Assembly: GCA_017853885.1 (NCBI GenBank)
Contig: JAFMIR010000024.1
Span: 1 to 59,103 of the forward strand
Reading direction: 5' to 3'
Length of the DNA stretch: 59,103 nt
Source: Prosthecobacter sp.
GTDB taxonomy: Bacteria; Verrucomicrobiota; Verrucomicrobiia; Verrucomicrobiales; Verrucomicrobiaceae
This document shows, piece after piece, positions 29,807 through 39,680 of the stretch. Position numbers and translations under genes: made by a program. Every line of letters starts with the position of its first letter. Within the stretch, counting starts at the first letter, position 1. The notes under the pieces were generated by a model. It saw only the letters and a program-made list of their open reading frames with translations, did not search any database and was not told the origin of the DNA.

Positions 29807-31492
29807 ATGCGTTCGCACCTAGTCTTCCTTCTTGCCGTCACCGGGATCTTTGCCAGAGAGCTGCCCAAAGAAAAGCGAATCCTTTTTCTTGGCGATTCGA
29901 TCACCCAAGGTGGGGCATATGTTGAGTTCATCGATGCGGCGCTGAGGGCTCAGCATCCTGATTCGGATATCGAGATCATTCCGTGCGGCCTTAGCAGCGA
30001 GACGGTAAGTGGCTTGAGTGAGGAAGGTCACGCGGGAGGCAAATTCCCGCGTCCGGACCTCCATGAGCGGCTCGAGCGTGCGCTAGCTAAAACGACACCG
30101 CAGCTCGTCTTTGCCTGCTATGGCATGAATGACGGCATTTATATGCCGCTAGGCGCGAAACGTACCAAAGCGTATCAGGATGGCATCGGGAAGCTGCGGG
30201 CAAAGGTCGCTGCCATTGGAGCACGGATGGTTCATCTCACGCCGCCAGTGTTTGATCCGATCCCGATCGCTCACAAAGTGGTTCCGGCGGACAAGGTGGA
30301 CGGTGCGCATCCTTTCCAAGGCTACAACGAGGTGCTCGATTTCTATGCAAACTGGCTGCTCGACAGACGTGATGCCGAAAAATGGGAGGTGTTGGATGTG
30401 CATGGTGTCATGACGAGCGCCTTGGTGGAGAAACGAAAGGTCGATCCTCAGTTCACTTTTTCGAGGGATGGGGTGCATCCAGGTGTGGAAGGTCATTTGC
30501 TCATGGCGCGGCCCATTCTGGAAGCATGGGGGTTGCAAGTGCGCGAGGACGGGACGCCGGATCATCCGAACGGCGCGGCCATTTTGGCTGCGATCCAAAA
30601 GAAGCACGCGATCCTACGTCCGGCTTGGTTGGCCTACGTTGGGCATAAACGCCCAGGCGTGGCAGTGGGTTTGCCCATCGAGGAAGCGTTGAAAAAGGCT
30701 GCTGACCTCGACGCCGAGGCCAGAAGGCTGGCCAAATTGAAAGATGTCGTTTTTCCGAATCCCAATGGGGAATGGAATGGCTACGCGAAGCACGAGATGA
30801 CCATCGCAGGCAAGCCGGTGACGGTGGTTGTCCCAAAAACCGCTGCCACAGGTCGCCCGTGGGTTTGGCATGGCGAGTTCTTCGGCCACAAGCCCGCGCC
30901 GGACATCGCACTGCTTGGAAAAGGCTTTCATGTTATCTACATGAAGATCCATGACATGCTCGGCTGTCCTGATGCGGTGCAGCTCTGGAACCAGTGTCAT
31001 GCCGAACTCACAACACACTACGGTCTGAGCAAAAAGCCCGCGCTTGTTGGCTTGAGCCGCGGCGGTTTGTATTGCTACAACTGGGCTATCGCCAACCCGG
31101 ACAAGGTTTCCTGCATTTACGGCGATGCACCGGTTTGCGACTTCAAGAGCTGGCCGGGCGGCAAAGGGAAGGGAAAAGGCGACCCTCGAAACTGGGGCTT
31201 TGTACTAAAGCTGTGGGGCTTCAAAGACGAGGCCGAGGCACTGGCCTACAGTGGCAATCCGGTGGATAGTCTCGCCGTGCTGGCGAAGGCAGGCGTGCCG
31301 CTGCTGCATGTCTTTGGCGATGCAGACGATGTGGTTCCATGGGATGAAAATACCGGTTTGATCGAGTCACGCTACAAGGAACTCGGCGGCAGCATTACCT
31401 TGATCCGCAAACCGGGCGTAGGTCATCATCCACATGGTTTGGAAAACTCGATGCCGATCGTGGATTTCATCGCCAAACACGCTTCCAAGTAA
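29807..31492 (+). CDS. Secreted two-domain esterase: SGNH/GDSL hydrolase fused to an alpha/beta hydrolase
   Basis: A 561-residue exported protein (signal MRSHLVFLLAVTGIFA). The N-terminal SGNH domain (about 18-240) has the intact block I LFLGDSITQGG, block III YGMNDG and the catalytic D-x-x-H in RDGVHPGVEGH. The C-terminal half (about 300-560) is an alpha/beta-hydrolase fold with nucleophile elbow GLSRGGLYCYNWA, acid loop FGDADDVVPWDEN and histidine in GVGHHPHG. Both catalytic sets look complete, so this is probably a bifunctional deacylase for acetylated or feruloylated polysaccharide. It lies 6 bp before a sulfatase gene, which suggests joint removal of ester decorations. The start at 29807 gives the signal peptide; an upstream in-frame ATG at 29771 would not. 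Confidence 0.88.
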   Translation: MRSHLVFLLAVTGIFARELPKEKRILFLGDSITQGGAYVEFIDAALRAQHPDSDIEIIPCGLSSETVSGLSEEGHAGGKFPRPDLHERLERALAKTTPQLVFACYGMNDGIYMPLGAKRTKAYQDGIGKLRAKVAAIGARMVHLTPPVFDPIPIAHKVVPADKVDGAHPFQGYNEVLDFYANWLLDRRDAEKWEVLDVHGVMTSALVEKRKVDPQFTFSRDGVHPGVEGHLLMARPILEAWGLQVREDGTPDHPNGAAILAAIQKKHAILRPAWLAYVGHKRPGVAVGLPIEEALKKAADLDAEARRLAKLKDVVFPNPNGEWNGYAKHEMTIAGKPVTVVVPKTAATGRPWVWHGEFFGHKPAPDIALLGKGFHVIYMKIHDMLGCPDAVQLWNQCHAELTTHYGLSKKPALVGLSRGGLYCYNWAIANPDKVSCIYGDAPVCDFKSWPGGKGKGKGDPRNWGFVLKLWGFKDEAEALAYSGNPVDSLAVLAKAGVPLLHVFGDADDVVPWDENTGLIESRYKELGGSITLIRKPGVGHHPHGLENSMPIVDFIAKHASK

Positions 31493-31498
31493 ATCACC

Positions 31499-32959
31499 AT
31501 GCGCACGCTACTCTTCTTGCTGACCGCTTTCACTCTGCACGCCGCCTCGAAGCCGAATGTTCTCTTTATTTTGTGCGATGACCTTCGCCCCGATGCGCTG
31601 GGTTGCTATGGCTCAAAGTATGTCAAAACACCGCACATTGACCAGTTAGCGAGTGAAGGGGTGCGCTTTGCGAACACATTTTGCACCACTTCGTTGTGTT
31701 CGCCGAGCCGCGCGAGCATCCTAAGTGGTCTTTATGCTCACACGCATGGCGTAACAAACAACTTCACCGAGTATCCGAATGCCATGCCGAGCTTTCCCAG
31801 TGTGCTGCATGATGCCGGCTACGCCACCGCCTACTTTGGCAAGTATCACATGGGGGAAAACAACGACGAGCCGCGTCCAGGCTTTGATCAATTTGTGACT
31901 CACAAAGGGCAGGGGAGCTACTTTGACACTGAATGGAATCTCAATGGTAAGGAGCGGAAGGTCATCAAAGGCTACTATACGACGGTTGTGACCGATTTGG
32001 CGATGAAATGGCTGATGCAGCAGAGTGCGGACAAGCCTTGGTGTGCCTTTATCGGTCACAAGGCCCCGCACAGTTTCTACACACCCGAGGAAAAGTATGC
32101 ACATGCCTTTGATGACGTGCGTGTGCCATATCCGGCCAGCGCGTTTCAGCTTGATGACAAGCCCACCTGGATCAAACAGCGTCTTTATACTTGGCACGGC
32201 ATCTATGGCCCTCTGTTTGAGTGGCGCAAAAAGTTCCCGGATGACCGCCCAGAGGCGGTCAAGGACTTTGAAAAGATGGTGCACGGTTACTGGGGCACGG
32301 TCTTGAGCGTGGATGACAGCGTGGCCCGCCTGCGGTCGTGGCTTGAAGAGACCCGGCAGCTCGATAACACCATCCTTGTCTTCATGGGCGATAACGGCTT
32401 GTTGGAAGGCGAGCATGGCATGGTGGACAAACGCACCGCCCACGAGCCCAGCCTCCGCATCCCACTAGTGGTGCGATATCCGGCGCTTGGCTCAGGCAAA
32501 GTGGTGGAGCAGCAGGCGCTTACGGTTGATATGGCTCCTAGTCTTTTGGAGCTGTGCTCGGCTCCGGCGCTGCCGAAGTCACACGGCCAGTCTTGGGTCA
32601 AACTGGTCAAGAATGGCGATCCTGCATGGCGCACAAGCTGGTTCTACCATTACAACTACGAAAAACAGTTTCCTTACACTCCAAACGTGCGTGCTCTGCG
32701 CACAGATCGCTGGAAGTATATTCGCTACCCGCACGGAGATGGCACCCCGGACAAGCATCCGTCGGAGCTTTATGACCTTCAGGCTGATCCTGGCGAGACG
32801 AAGAACCTGATCCAAGATCCGAAACTCGCCCGGACCGTCAACGAGCTGAAGGTCGAATTGGCGAAACTCATGCTTGCCACGGGCCTCGACACTCAAACGG
32901 ACAAAATGCCGCTCGACGAGGGCGTGAAAAGCGAGCTGCCGGATGCAAAGATCCGCTAA
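31499..32959 (+). CDS. Secreted sulfatase (CSPSR type)
   Basis: A 486-residue type I sulfatase with signal [17 protein letters not shown]. Metal-binding [17 protein letters not shown] opens the fold. Cys67 in [19 protein letters not shown] is the formylglycine precursor. YFGKYHMGE and [17 protein letters not shown] are the later active-site blocks, and the C-terminal [13 protein letters not shown] is typical of glycan sulfatases. It follows the two-domain esterase gene by 6 bp, so the two are co-transcribed and probably act on the same decorated polysaccharide. It is convergent with the CHAD gene. Confidence 0.95.
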   Translation: MRTLLFLLTAFTLHAASKPNVLFILCDDLRPDALGCYGSKYVKTPHIDQLASEGVRFANTFCTTSLCSPSRASILSGLYAHTHGVTNNFTEYPNAMPSFPSVLHDAGYATAYFGKYHMGENNDEPRPGFDQFVTHKGQGSYFDTEWNLNGKERKVIKGYYTTVVTDLAMKWLMQQSADKPWCAFIGHKAPHSFYTPEEKYAHAFDDVRVPYPASAFQLDDKPTWIKQRLYTWHGIYGPLFEWRKKFPDDRPEAVKDFEKMVHGYWGTVLSVDDSVARLRSWLEETRQLDNTILVFMGDNGLLEGEHGMVDKRTAHEPSLRIPLVVRYPALGSGKVVEQQALTVDMAPSLLELCSAPALPKSHGQSWVKLVKNGDPAWRTSWFYHYNYEKQFPYTPNVRALRTDRWKYIRYPHGDGTPDKHPSELYDLQADPGETKNLIQDPKLARTVNELKVELAKLMLATGLDTQTDKMPLDEGVKSELPDAKIR

Positions 32960-32977
32960 GTTTCGGAATGCAGCAGC

Positions 32978-33808
32978 TCACTCACCCGTCTGCAATTGCT
33001 TTTCCATTTTGTGATGGAAATGCTGGGGGGCTGGATTGTACATTTTGTGTCCCATCAGTAGAATGCGTTCAAGGAGCTGCGACCGGTGCTCATGGATGAG
33101 ATGGCTCCAAGCTCCACGTTTGACAGCATAAGCCGGTTCTTTGGCAAGGTTAGCGAGATCACGTTCACGGCCGAGCAGCCTGCCAAGCTTGCGGGCACGA
33201 CGTACGCGATGCGCAGACCCTGGCAGCCCGACCAAGGCGAGTGTCTGGTAGTGGAGATCCTTCACTCTGTGCCGCCAGCGGTGCAGGGTTGCATCGCGCT
33301 CTCCATTGTATGCCTCTTTCATGAGGCGCCTGCCCTTACGGTAAGTGATCGCATGGCTGGCGATGATTTGCTCAGGTGTGAGATGGTTGATGCGTGTGGT
33401 CTCGATGAGTTGACCGAGAGCGCAAAGTTGATGTTGCAGGAAGGTGGTTGAAGGCTGTGGCAGTTTGCACACGGCACCGATCTTGTGTTTTGGAGCGATG
33501 TGAAAGCGCCGTGAGAGCTTTTCGACCAATTTGTCACGTACGACGTGGTCACGATTGACGGCGCAGGCATTCTTCACAGCCCGGATGTGCATGCGCATGG
33601 CCTCAAAAGTGTGATCTGGTATGCAGTCTCGCCCCAAGCGAAGCAGGGCGAGCAGTTTTTTCATGCGCACGCGCAATTGATGGGTGGCCACGGCCTCGTG
33701 GTGACTAGGGAGGCGCTGAACATCACGCTGCGCGGCATCGACTAAGGCGTCTATGAGACGCCGGAGCGCCTGCCCAGACGTGGCTGAAGGATCACGGGCG
33801 CGGTTCAT
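32978..33808 (-). CDS. CHAD-domain protein
   Basis: A 276-residue all-helical CHAD protein. The characteristic histidine-rich helices are visible: VATHQLRVRMKKLLALLRL near the N-terminus, HIRAVKNACAVNRDHVVRDKL, and ATLHRWRHRVKDLHYQTLAL in the second half, each with spaced His, Arg and Lys. CHAD domains bind polyphosphate and often sit beside CYTH phosphatases or polyphosphate kinases, none of which is here. No signal peptide is seen. The start at 33808 is preferred to the open frame up to 33892 because the conserved region begins shortly after it. Confidence 0.86.
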   Translation of the reverse strand: MNRARDPSATSGQALRRLIDALVDAAQRDVQRLPSHHEAVATHQLRVRMKKLLALLRLGRDCIPDHTFEAMRMHIRAVKNACAVNRDHVVRDKLVEKLSRRFHIAPKHKIGAVCKLPQPSTTFLQHQLCALGQLIETTRINHLTPEQIIASHAITYRKGRRLMKEAYNGERDATLHRWRHRVKDLHYQTLALVGLPGSAHRVRRARKLGRLLGRERDLANLAKEPAYAVKRGAWSHLIHEHRSQLLERILLMGHKMYNPAPQHFHHKMEKQLQTGE

Positions 33809-33956
33809 GAAGGGAATTGAAGCGGGCGGTATTTGAGGCGGCAAGGAACAGTTTTTCACATTTCTAGGCTTTCTTTGGGCATAAGTGGTCACTGCATCGT
33901 GCCGGTGGTTGAAGGCATCCGAACTGAGATAGGAGATTTAGCAGGCTAGAAGGCGG

Positions 33957-34886
33957 TTGCGCAGGGCTGAAGACACGTGTTTGGGTCACTGGCTTTTTTT
34001 GCTCTCTCTTGTGTCTTCCTCCACCGTGCCAGACTCTTCCGATTACGCCTTGCTTGACAGCGGTGGCTTCCAAAAACTGGAGCGTTTCGGGCCGGTCGTT
34101 CTCTCACGGCCCTGTGCCCAGGCTGTTTGGCATCCCACGCTGCCCCAGCACGAGTGGCAGCGGGCCACGGCGACTTTTTTCCGTGATGGCGGCAATCAAT
34201 GGCGTGGACGTGATCGCCTTCCGGAATCATGGGTGATTTCTGTGGATGGCATGCGCTTTCAACTGAGCTCCACTGACTTTGGACATTTGGGTATCTTTCC
34301 GGAGCAGCGGGACCAGTGGCGGCGCATCCGGGAGGTGTGTGTTTCCTATGGGACAAGATATCGCCGCGCCGCGCGAGTGATGAATTTGTTCGCCTACTCG
34401 GGTGGCAGCACCTTGGCGGCTGCACATGCGGGTGCGGAGGTTTGCCATGTGGATGCCTCGAAGGGCATGGTGGAGTGGGCACGTCAAAACGCATCGCTGA
34501 ATGGGTTGCAGGACAGACCCGTGCGCTGGATCGTGGATGATGTGACGAAATTTCTCGAACGTGAGCTCCGGCGTGAGCGTCGCTACGACCTGATCATCCT
34601 TGACCCTCCAAGCTACGGCCGCGGGGCCCGCGGGGAAATCTTCAAGATCGAGAACGATTTGCCGAAACTGCTCGACCTGCTGGCGAAGCTGATGTCGGAG
34701 GAGCCCCTCGGTGTTTTGCTCTCCTGCCACACTCCAGAGCTCACACCCATTTCATTGCATCATCTGCTTTTGCAGGCCTTTGGTCGTCGTCCGGGCCGAT
34801 TGGAGCACGGTGAAATGCTGCTGAAGGGCGCTGAGGAGGTGCTGGCGGTGCCCAGTGGCAGTCATTGCTGGTGGTTGGCCTCCTAA
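33957..34886 (+). CDS. Class I SAM-dependent RNA methyltransferase (RlmI/RlmK C-terminal-like)
   Basis: A protein of up to 309 residues of the COG1092-type family, which includes rRNA cytosine-5 and guanine methyltransferases. The SAM motif is VMNLFAYSGGSTLAAAHAGA, followed by the acidic VDAS. ILDPPSYGRG is the catalytic motif IV. GVLLSCHTPELTP lies near the end. A conventional N-terminal PUA domain is missing; the first about 60 residues are unlike the rest. The listed start is TTG. A GTG at 34011 would give 291 residues and is equally possible, as neither has a strong ribosome site. The RNA target is not assigned. Confidence 0.84.
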   Translation: MRRAEDTCLGHWLFLLSLVSSSTVPDSSDYALLDSGGFQKLERFGPVVLSRPCAQAVWHPTLPQHEWQRATATFFRDGGNQWRGRDRLPESWVISVDGMRFQLSSTDFGHLGIFPEQRDQWRRIREVCVSYGTRYRRAARVMNLFAYSGGSTLAAAHAGAEVCHVDASKGMVEWARQNASLNGLQDRPVRWIVDDVTKFLERELRRERRYDLIILDPPSYGRGARGEIFKIENDLPKLLDLLAKLMSEEPLGVLLSCHTPELTPISLHHLLLQAFGRRPGRLEHGEMLLKGAEEVLAVPSGSHCWWLAS

Positions 34887-35099
34887 TCGAAACATTTCTT
34901 GGGCTTGTTTGATGCTGCGGACACATGAAGAGCCATCCATGCACGCGAGGAATGCTTTGGACCGCTGGTCGAAAGAACGATTCTCCAAGGCCCATGTGAG
35001 CCGAGTTTTGCGAACGATGGTTGATGATTAGAGCATGAAGCTGCCTTGAAAGTCACGCGGTCGTGCGGAATTCAATATGCAGGGTGGCATCTGCCCGTT

Positions 35100-35657
35100 T
35101 CACACCCCCATCACTCCGAGCATCGCCGCACAGTCCATCACCTCGATTTCTCCCCGCAGGAGCAGGCTGCGGAGCACAGCGCGCGGATGGAATTCTACTG
35201 CCAATTCCTCCGTATCATCGTATGGCGGCTCCTGAATTTTCGTCAGCCCTTTGGCGTGCACAAAATGCGCATGACCACAGCCGTAATTGCCATGCACGGC
35301 CATCTTTGCCTTCACTGTCCATTCGCGGGCTTGATAACCGGTTTCTTCAAGAAGTTCCCGCTTAGCTGCAGCGAGAACTTCCTCTCCGTGGTCGATCGAA
35401 CCACCGGGAAACATCAATGTCTCTGTGCCTACCCCCTGCTTGTAAAGCCTACCGAGCAGCACCTGCTCACCATCGGTTTCTGCAAAGATCACCACGTAGT
35501 CCGGCATCCAAATTTCATGGAAATCAGGAATGGTGCGCCCGCTCGGCAACCGCACCTCTTCCTGCCGCACCTCCAGATACGGCCGACCTGAATAGACCAC
35601 TTTTTGCGAGAGAGTGGTCCAGCTGCGCTCGCAAGGCGGTGTTTTGGGGCAACTCAT
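35100..35657 (-). CDS. Nudix hydrolase
   Basis: A 185-residue Nudix-fold pyrophosphatase. The Nudix box starts at GGSIDHGEEV and ends with RELLEETGY, with all glutamates for magnesium binding in place. The preceding FHEIWMPDYVVIFAETDG and GVGTETLMFPGG resemble ADP-ribose pyrophosphatase-like enzymes (NUDT5/YjhB type). The N-terminal VYSGRPYLEVRQEEVRLP also fits that subgroup. It is divergent from purL. The substrate is not fixed by the sequence. Confidence 0.9.
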   Translation of the reverse strand: MSCPKTPPCERSWTTLSQKVVYSGRPYLEVRQEEVRLPSGRTIPDFHEIWMPDYVVIFAETDGEQVLLGRLYKQGVGTETLMFPGGSIDHGEEVLAAAKRELLEETGYQAREWTVKAKMAVHGNYGCGHAHFVHAKGLTKIQEPPYDDTEELAVEFHPRAVLRSLLLRGEIEVMDCAAMLGVMGV

Positions 35658-35795
35658 GTGAACATCCTGCTTAGCAGAGGCTCAGGCATAGGCAAGGAAG
35701 CTCCGCGGCCTGCCCCAGTCCTCCATTTTGACATGTTAAACACCTCCGGGATTGAACCCCGTGAATTCCTCGCCAATCCAGATGATTTCCCACCC

Positions 35796-38183
35796 ATGTC
35801 TAAAGCCGTCTTCCGCTCCATCCCTCTCCGCGATCTCACTGCTGACCAGCTTCTCGAACTCTCGAAGCGCATGAAGCTCTCGCTGTCTAAGGCGGATATG
35901 CTTGCGGTGCAGAAGATCTTTCAAGATGAGGGGCGCGAGCCGACCGACGTGGAGATGGAAGTCATTGCGCAGACTTGGAGCGAGCACTGCAAGCACCGCA
36001 TCTTCAACGCGAAGATTCACCATACGCTCAATGGAGAGCAGGAAGTCGTGGACGGACTGTTCAAAACCTACATTCGTAGCGTGACCGAAAAAATCTGCGA
36101 ACAGAAGCCGGACTTCGTGCTCAGCGCCTTCGAGGACAACGCTGGCTTCGTGAGGCTAGACGATGACAAGGCCGTCTGTCTCAAAGTGGAGACGCACAAT
36201 CACCCTAGCGCCATCGAGCCTTACGCTGGTGCGAATACCGGCCTGGGTGGTGTCATTCGTGATATCCTTGGCGCTGGTAAGGGAGCTAAGCCCGTTGCCT
36301 CGCTTGATGTATTCTGCTTTGGCCCGCCAGACATCCAACAAGATCAAATCAAAGCCAAAGACGTCATCCATCCTCTCGGCGTCATGCGCGGCGTGGTGCG
36401 TGGTGTCCGCGACTATGGCAATCGCATGGGCATTCCCACCGTGAATGGGGCGATTCAATTCGATGAAACCTTCATTTACAACCCGCTCGTTTTCTGCGGC
36501 ACTGCCGGCATCATCCCGATCAAGGACATCGCCAAGGAAGTAAAGCCCGGCCATCTGCTCATCGCCGCGGGCGGCCGCACCGGCAAGGACGGCCTGAAAG
36601 GTGCCACCTTCTCCTCCGCCGAGCTCACCACCGACTCGCACGAAGAAGACCAGACCGCCGTGCAGATCGGTAATCCCATCGAGGAAAAAAAAGCCGCTGA
36701 TTTTGTGCTCGCTGCGCGTGAAAAGGGCCTCATTCAATTTGTCACTGATTGCGGTGCAGGTGGCTTCAGCTCCGCTGCCGGCGAAATGCTACGCGAAACC
36801 GGTGGTGAGGTCTGGTTGGAGAATGCGCCGCTGAAAGCTCCTGATCTCGAAAGTTGGCAGGTCTTCATCAGCGAATCACAAGAGCGAATGGTTATCGCCA
36901 TCAGGGAAAAGGATCTACCTGCTATGCAGAAACTCGCAAACATCCACCAGACCGAGCTCTGCGTCCTTGCGAAGGCCGATGGTTCGAAGCGTCTGAAAGT
37001 TTTGCACCATGGCACCACGGTATGTGATCTGCACGTCGACGCGCTGCATGTCGCGCCGCGTCGGGAGATGCGTGCGAAGTGGCGCAATCTCCCCTCTGTG
37101 AAGCCTGTCGTGCCTGTGCGTCCTGAATCTTGGACGCAGACACTCAAGACGCTCCTGTCTGATTTTGCCATTGTCTCACGTGAGCCCGTCATTCGTGAAT
37201 ACGACCACGAGGTGCAGGGTAACACCGTGCTCAAACCGCTCGCTGGAGCCTCGGGCGATGCGCCGCAGGACGGCAGCGTCATCCGCGTCGATGGCAGCAG
37301 CCAACTCGTCGCACTCGCCTGCGCCTTGCTGCCGGAGTGGGGTAAGACTGACCCGCATCTCATGGGGCGCGCCGTTGTCGATGAATGCGTGCGCCAGCTT
37401 GTCGCCATGGGCTCAAACCCCGACCGCATTGCCATTCTCGACAACTTCTGCATGGGCAATCCCGATGCTGAAAAAGAGCTCGGCGCTCTCGTCGAATGCA
37501 CGAAGGGCATGGCGCATGCGGCCACCACTTACGCCGCACCCTTCGTCAGCGGTAAAGACAGTTTCTACAATTATTTCGTGACTGACGACGGACCTGTCTC
37601 CATCCCTGTCACGCTCCTTGTCAGCGGCTTTGGCATCGTCGAGGACGCCAATCACGTAATCGGTGCTTCCCTGCGCCGTCCCGGTAGCAAGATCGCCATC
37701 CTCGGTAGGGGAACCGCCGGCCTGCGTGGCAGCATCTTTGCCAAATACACTCGCGGAGCCGGTGTCGATGGTGCACCCGAGTTTAGCGAGGCCGATTCCC
37801 TCGCTGCCTACCGCCGCTACTACGATCTTGTCAAGCAAGGCGCCGTCCTCAGTGCCCACGACATCGGTGAAGGCGGCATCGCCGTTGCGCTCGCCGAGAT
37901 GGCCTTCAGCGGTAAGGCTGGCCTGCGCATCGGACTCGATAAAATGCCCGCCGCCGCCGGTCTGACCACCGCTGAGCTACTCTTCGGCGAAACCCCCGGC
38001 CGTATTCTTGTAGAGATCGCTCCTGAACACGCCGCTGCCGCTGAGAAAGCTGGTCTAGTGATTATCGGTGAAGCGACTCGCGAAGCTTACCTATACCTTT
38101 CCCACAATGGTACCACCTTGATCGATTCCCCTGTCGATCAGCTCAAGCCTTTGTGGAAGAATGGGCTCACAAAGTATTATTGA
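35796..38183 (+). CDS. purL: Phosphoribosylformylglycinamidine synthase subunit PurL
   Basis: A protein of about 795 residues catalysing the ATP-dependent conversion of FGAR to FGAM, the fourth step of purine synthesis. Family landmarks: EVIAQTWSEHCKHRIF, KVETHNHPSAIEPYAGANTGLGGVIRDIL, GDYGNRMG-like RDYGNRMGIPTVNGA, DCGAGGFSSAAGEM, and SGKDSFYN in the second half. There is no glutaminase domain, so separate PurQ and PurS must exist elsewhere. The start used here (35796, MSKAVFRSIPLRDL) begins directly at the conserved region. An in-frame ATG at 35733 would add 21 residues, and the frame is open to 35604, where it would overlap the Nudix gene. Confidence 0.94.
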   Translation: MSKAVFRSIPLRDLTADQLLELSKRMKLSLSKADMLAVQKIFQDEGREPTDVEMEVIAQTWSEHCKHRIFNAKIHHTLNGEQEVVDGLFKTYIRSVTEKICEQKPDFVLSAFEDNAGFVRLDDDKAVCLKVETHNHPSAIEPYAGANTGLGGVIRDILGAGKGAKPVASLDVFCFGPPDIQQDQIKAKDVIHPLGVMRGVVRGVRDYGNRMGIPTVNGAIQFDETFIYNPLVFCGTAGIIPIKDIAKEVKPGHLLIAAGGRTGKDGLKGATFSSAELTTDSHEEDQTAVQIGNPIEEKKAADFVLAAREKGLIQFVTDCGAGGFSSAAGEMLRETGGEVWLENAPLKAPDLESWQVFISESQERMVIAIREKDLPAMQKLANIHQTELCVLAKADGSKRLKVLHHGTTVCDLHVDALHVAPRREMRAKWRNLPSVKPVVPVRPESWTQTLKTLLSDFAIVSREPVIREYDHEVQGNTVLKPLAGASGDAPQDGSVIRVDGSSQLVALACALLPEWGKTDPHLMGRAVVDECVRQLVAMGSNPDRIAILDNFCMGNPDAEKELGALVECTKGMAHAATTYAAPFVSGKDSFYNYFVTDDGPVSIPVTLLVSGFGIVEDANHVIGASLRRPGSKIAILGRGTAGLRGSIFAKYTRGAGVDGAPEFSEADSLAAYRRYYDLVKQGAVLSAHDIGEGGIAVALAEMAFSGKAGLRIGLDKMPAAAGLTTAELLFGETPGRILVEIAPEHAAAAEKAGLVIIGEATREAYLYLSHNGTTLIDSPVDQLKPLWKNGLTKYY

Positions 38184-38283
38184 TTCACCCAGATGGGATG
38201 CAGCTTGGCTGTAAGGAATAAGGCTCCATTTCAGCCATTTTGCTTGGAGGCTCTTGATGCTTGAAGCCAAATGAAGAAACTAT

Positions 38284-38297
38284 CCAATTTGTATTGG
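38284..38297 (-). terminator. Possible terminator hairpin after tRNA-Arg(ACG)
   Basis: On the minus strand a CCAAT/ATTGG stem (38293-38297 with 38284-38288) with a 4-base loop begins three bases after the tRNA 3' CCA. The T-tract after it is weak and interrupted, so termination is only suggested. Confidence 0.35.
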
Positions 38298-38300
38298 AAG

Positions 38301-38377
38301 TGGCGCACCCGTCAGGATTCGAACCTGAAACCTTCTGATCCGTAGTCAGATGCTCTAATCCGTTGAGCTACGGGTGC
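38301..38377 (-). tRNA. tRNA-Arg(ACG)
   Basis: A 77-base cloverleaf on the minus strand. The acceptor GCACCCG pairs with CGGGTGC, the discriminator is G and CCA is encoded (complement of 38301-38303). The anticodon stem TCTGA/TCAGA encloses loop CTACGGA, giving anticodon ACG (read as ICG), and the T-arm has GGTTCGAATCC. It lies in the gap between purL and the RsmC-like gene. Confidence 0.95.
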
Positions 38378-38514
38378 ACGGCTCTGAACAAGCCAACCGT
38401 CTCAAAGAGACGAGTTAAAAAAAGTAGGCTCTTGAAACTATTTGTCAAACGGCACGAGGAAATTCTTTCGCGAGCTTTGCTTCGGGGATTTTCACGGCAT
38501 CATCTTGATCACCT

Positions 38515-39594
38515 ATGGCCCGCGCGGTGGATGCTTTGATGTACACTCTCGATTTGAATCCGGATATCGGTGCGGAGGGTCGTGTTCTTTTCTTGAGGGC
38601 ACAGAAACATCCGGCCTTGGAGCATTTTCGTGAGCGGCTCAGTTGCCAGCAGACGTGGAAGCCTCGCGCGGCGCAGCTTGAGGCGTCGGGTTACCAGGTG
38701 GATCGTAACGTACAAGGCAAGTACCCATTGGTCATTGTTCTGCCAGATCCGCAGCGAGATCTGGCAGTGGCCGATTTGGCCCGTGCGTATGATTGCCTAG
38801 AGGAGGGCGGTATTCTCATGGCGGCTCAGCACAATGATGCTGGAGCCAAAAAGACCGAGCAGCATCTCAAGGCTGCCGCGGGTTTGGTGGAGACCTTGTC
38901 GAAGCATCATTCACGGGTCTTCTGGTCGAGCAAAGAGGCTGGAAGGCCTTGGAATGAGGAAGTGCTTGAGAGCTGGCGTCAGCGCGGCACGATGCGGCGT
39001 GTCATGGAGGGCAAGTGGTGGTCGCAGCCAGGCTTGTTCAGTTGGGATTGCATTGATGAGGGCTCTGCCTTGCTCGTCAATCATCTACCCCAAGATCTTC
39101 GTGGGCACGCTGCAGACCTAGGATGTGGCTGGGGCTTCTTAAGTGCCCATTTGCTGCGCGAATGTCCTGACATCGATTCGTTGGATCTCTATGATGCGGA
39201 TGCAGATGCTTTTGAGCCCATTCGGAGAAACTTGGGCATCATCCCAACTCGTGTCAAAACGAGGTCCCTCTGGCGGGATGTGACGGAGGGCATCGAAACA
39301 GCCCGCTACGATGTGATCGTGACCAATCCCCCCTTTCACGATGGTAAGACAACGGATCCAACCATCGGCATGCGCTTCCTAGCGGCAGCTGCAGGCGGGT
39401 TAAAGTCAGATGGGCAGCTGTGGTTGGTGGCGAATCGCCAACTACCTTACGAAAACCTGCTCAATGAGCTTTTTGAACATTGTGCGACTATGGTCGAGCA
39501 GAAAGGTTTCAAGGTGATGCAAGCTAGACGTCCGAAGTTGGGCGCTAGGCTCAAGCAGTCACGTGGTAGCAAGCGTGGTTTCTTCTCGAAGTGA
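38515..39594 (+). CDS. RsmC/RlmG-like 16S/23S rRNA guanine-N2 methyltransferase
   Basis: A 359-residue protein with two methyltransferase-fold halves, as in RsmC and RlmG. The N-terminal half is degenerate. The C-terminal half has the SAM site GHAADLGCGWGFLSAHLL at about 200, an acidic LDLYDADADA, and the N6/N2-amino-methylase motif VTNPPFHDG at about 270. These enzymes place m2G in rRNA (G1207 of 16S for RsmC, G1835 of 23S for RlmG). Which one this is cannot be fixed by eye. It is transcribed alone. Confidence 0.88.
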   Translation: MARAVDALMYTLDLNPDIGAEGRVLFLRAQKHPALEHFRERLSCQQTWKPRAAQLEASGYQVDRNVQGKYPLVIVLPDPQRDLAVADLARAYDCLEEGGILMAAQHNDAGAKKTEQHLKAAAGLVETLSKHHSRVFWSSKEAGRPWNEEVLESWRQRGTMRRVMEGKWWSQPGLFSWDCIDEGSALLVNHLPQDLRGHAADLGCGWGFLSAHLLRECPDIDSLDLYDADADAFEPIRRNLGIIPTRVKTRSLWRDVTEGIETARYDVIVTNPPFHDGKTTDPTIGMRFLAAAAGGLKSDGQLWLVANRQLPYENLLNELFEHCATMVEQKGFKVMQARRPKLGARLKQSRGSKRGFFSK

Positions 39595-39680
39595 AATGAG
39601 TCCTAGCAACCAAGATCTGACACACTCTGGCTTCGCACTTGTGACATGAGGTCGAAATGTTAAAAATGTCCGTGGCGGGC

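Noticed and set aside
34741..34995. Short minus-strand frames of 78-84 residues downstream of the methyltransferase
   Set aside because: Overlap the 3' end of the methyltransferase and have no recognisable features; the remaining gap to the Nudix gene (34887-35099) shows nothing.
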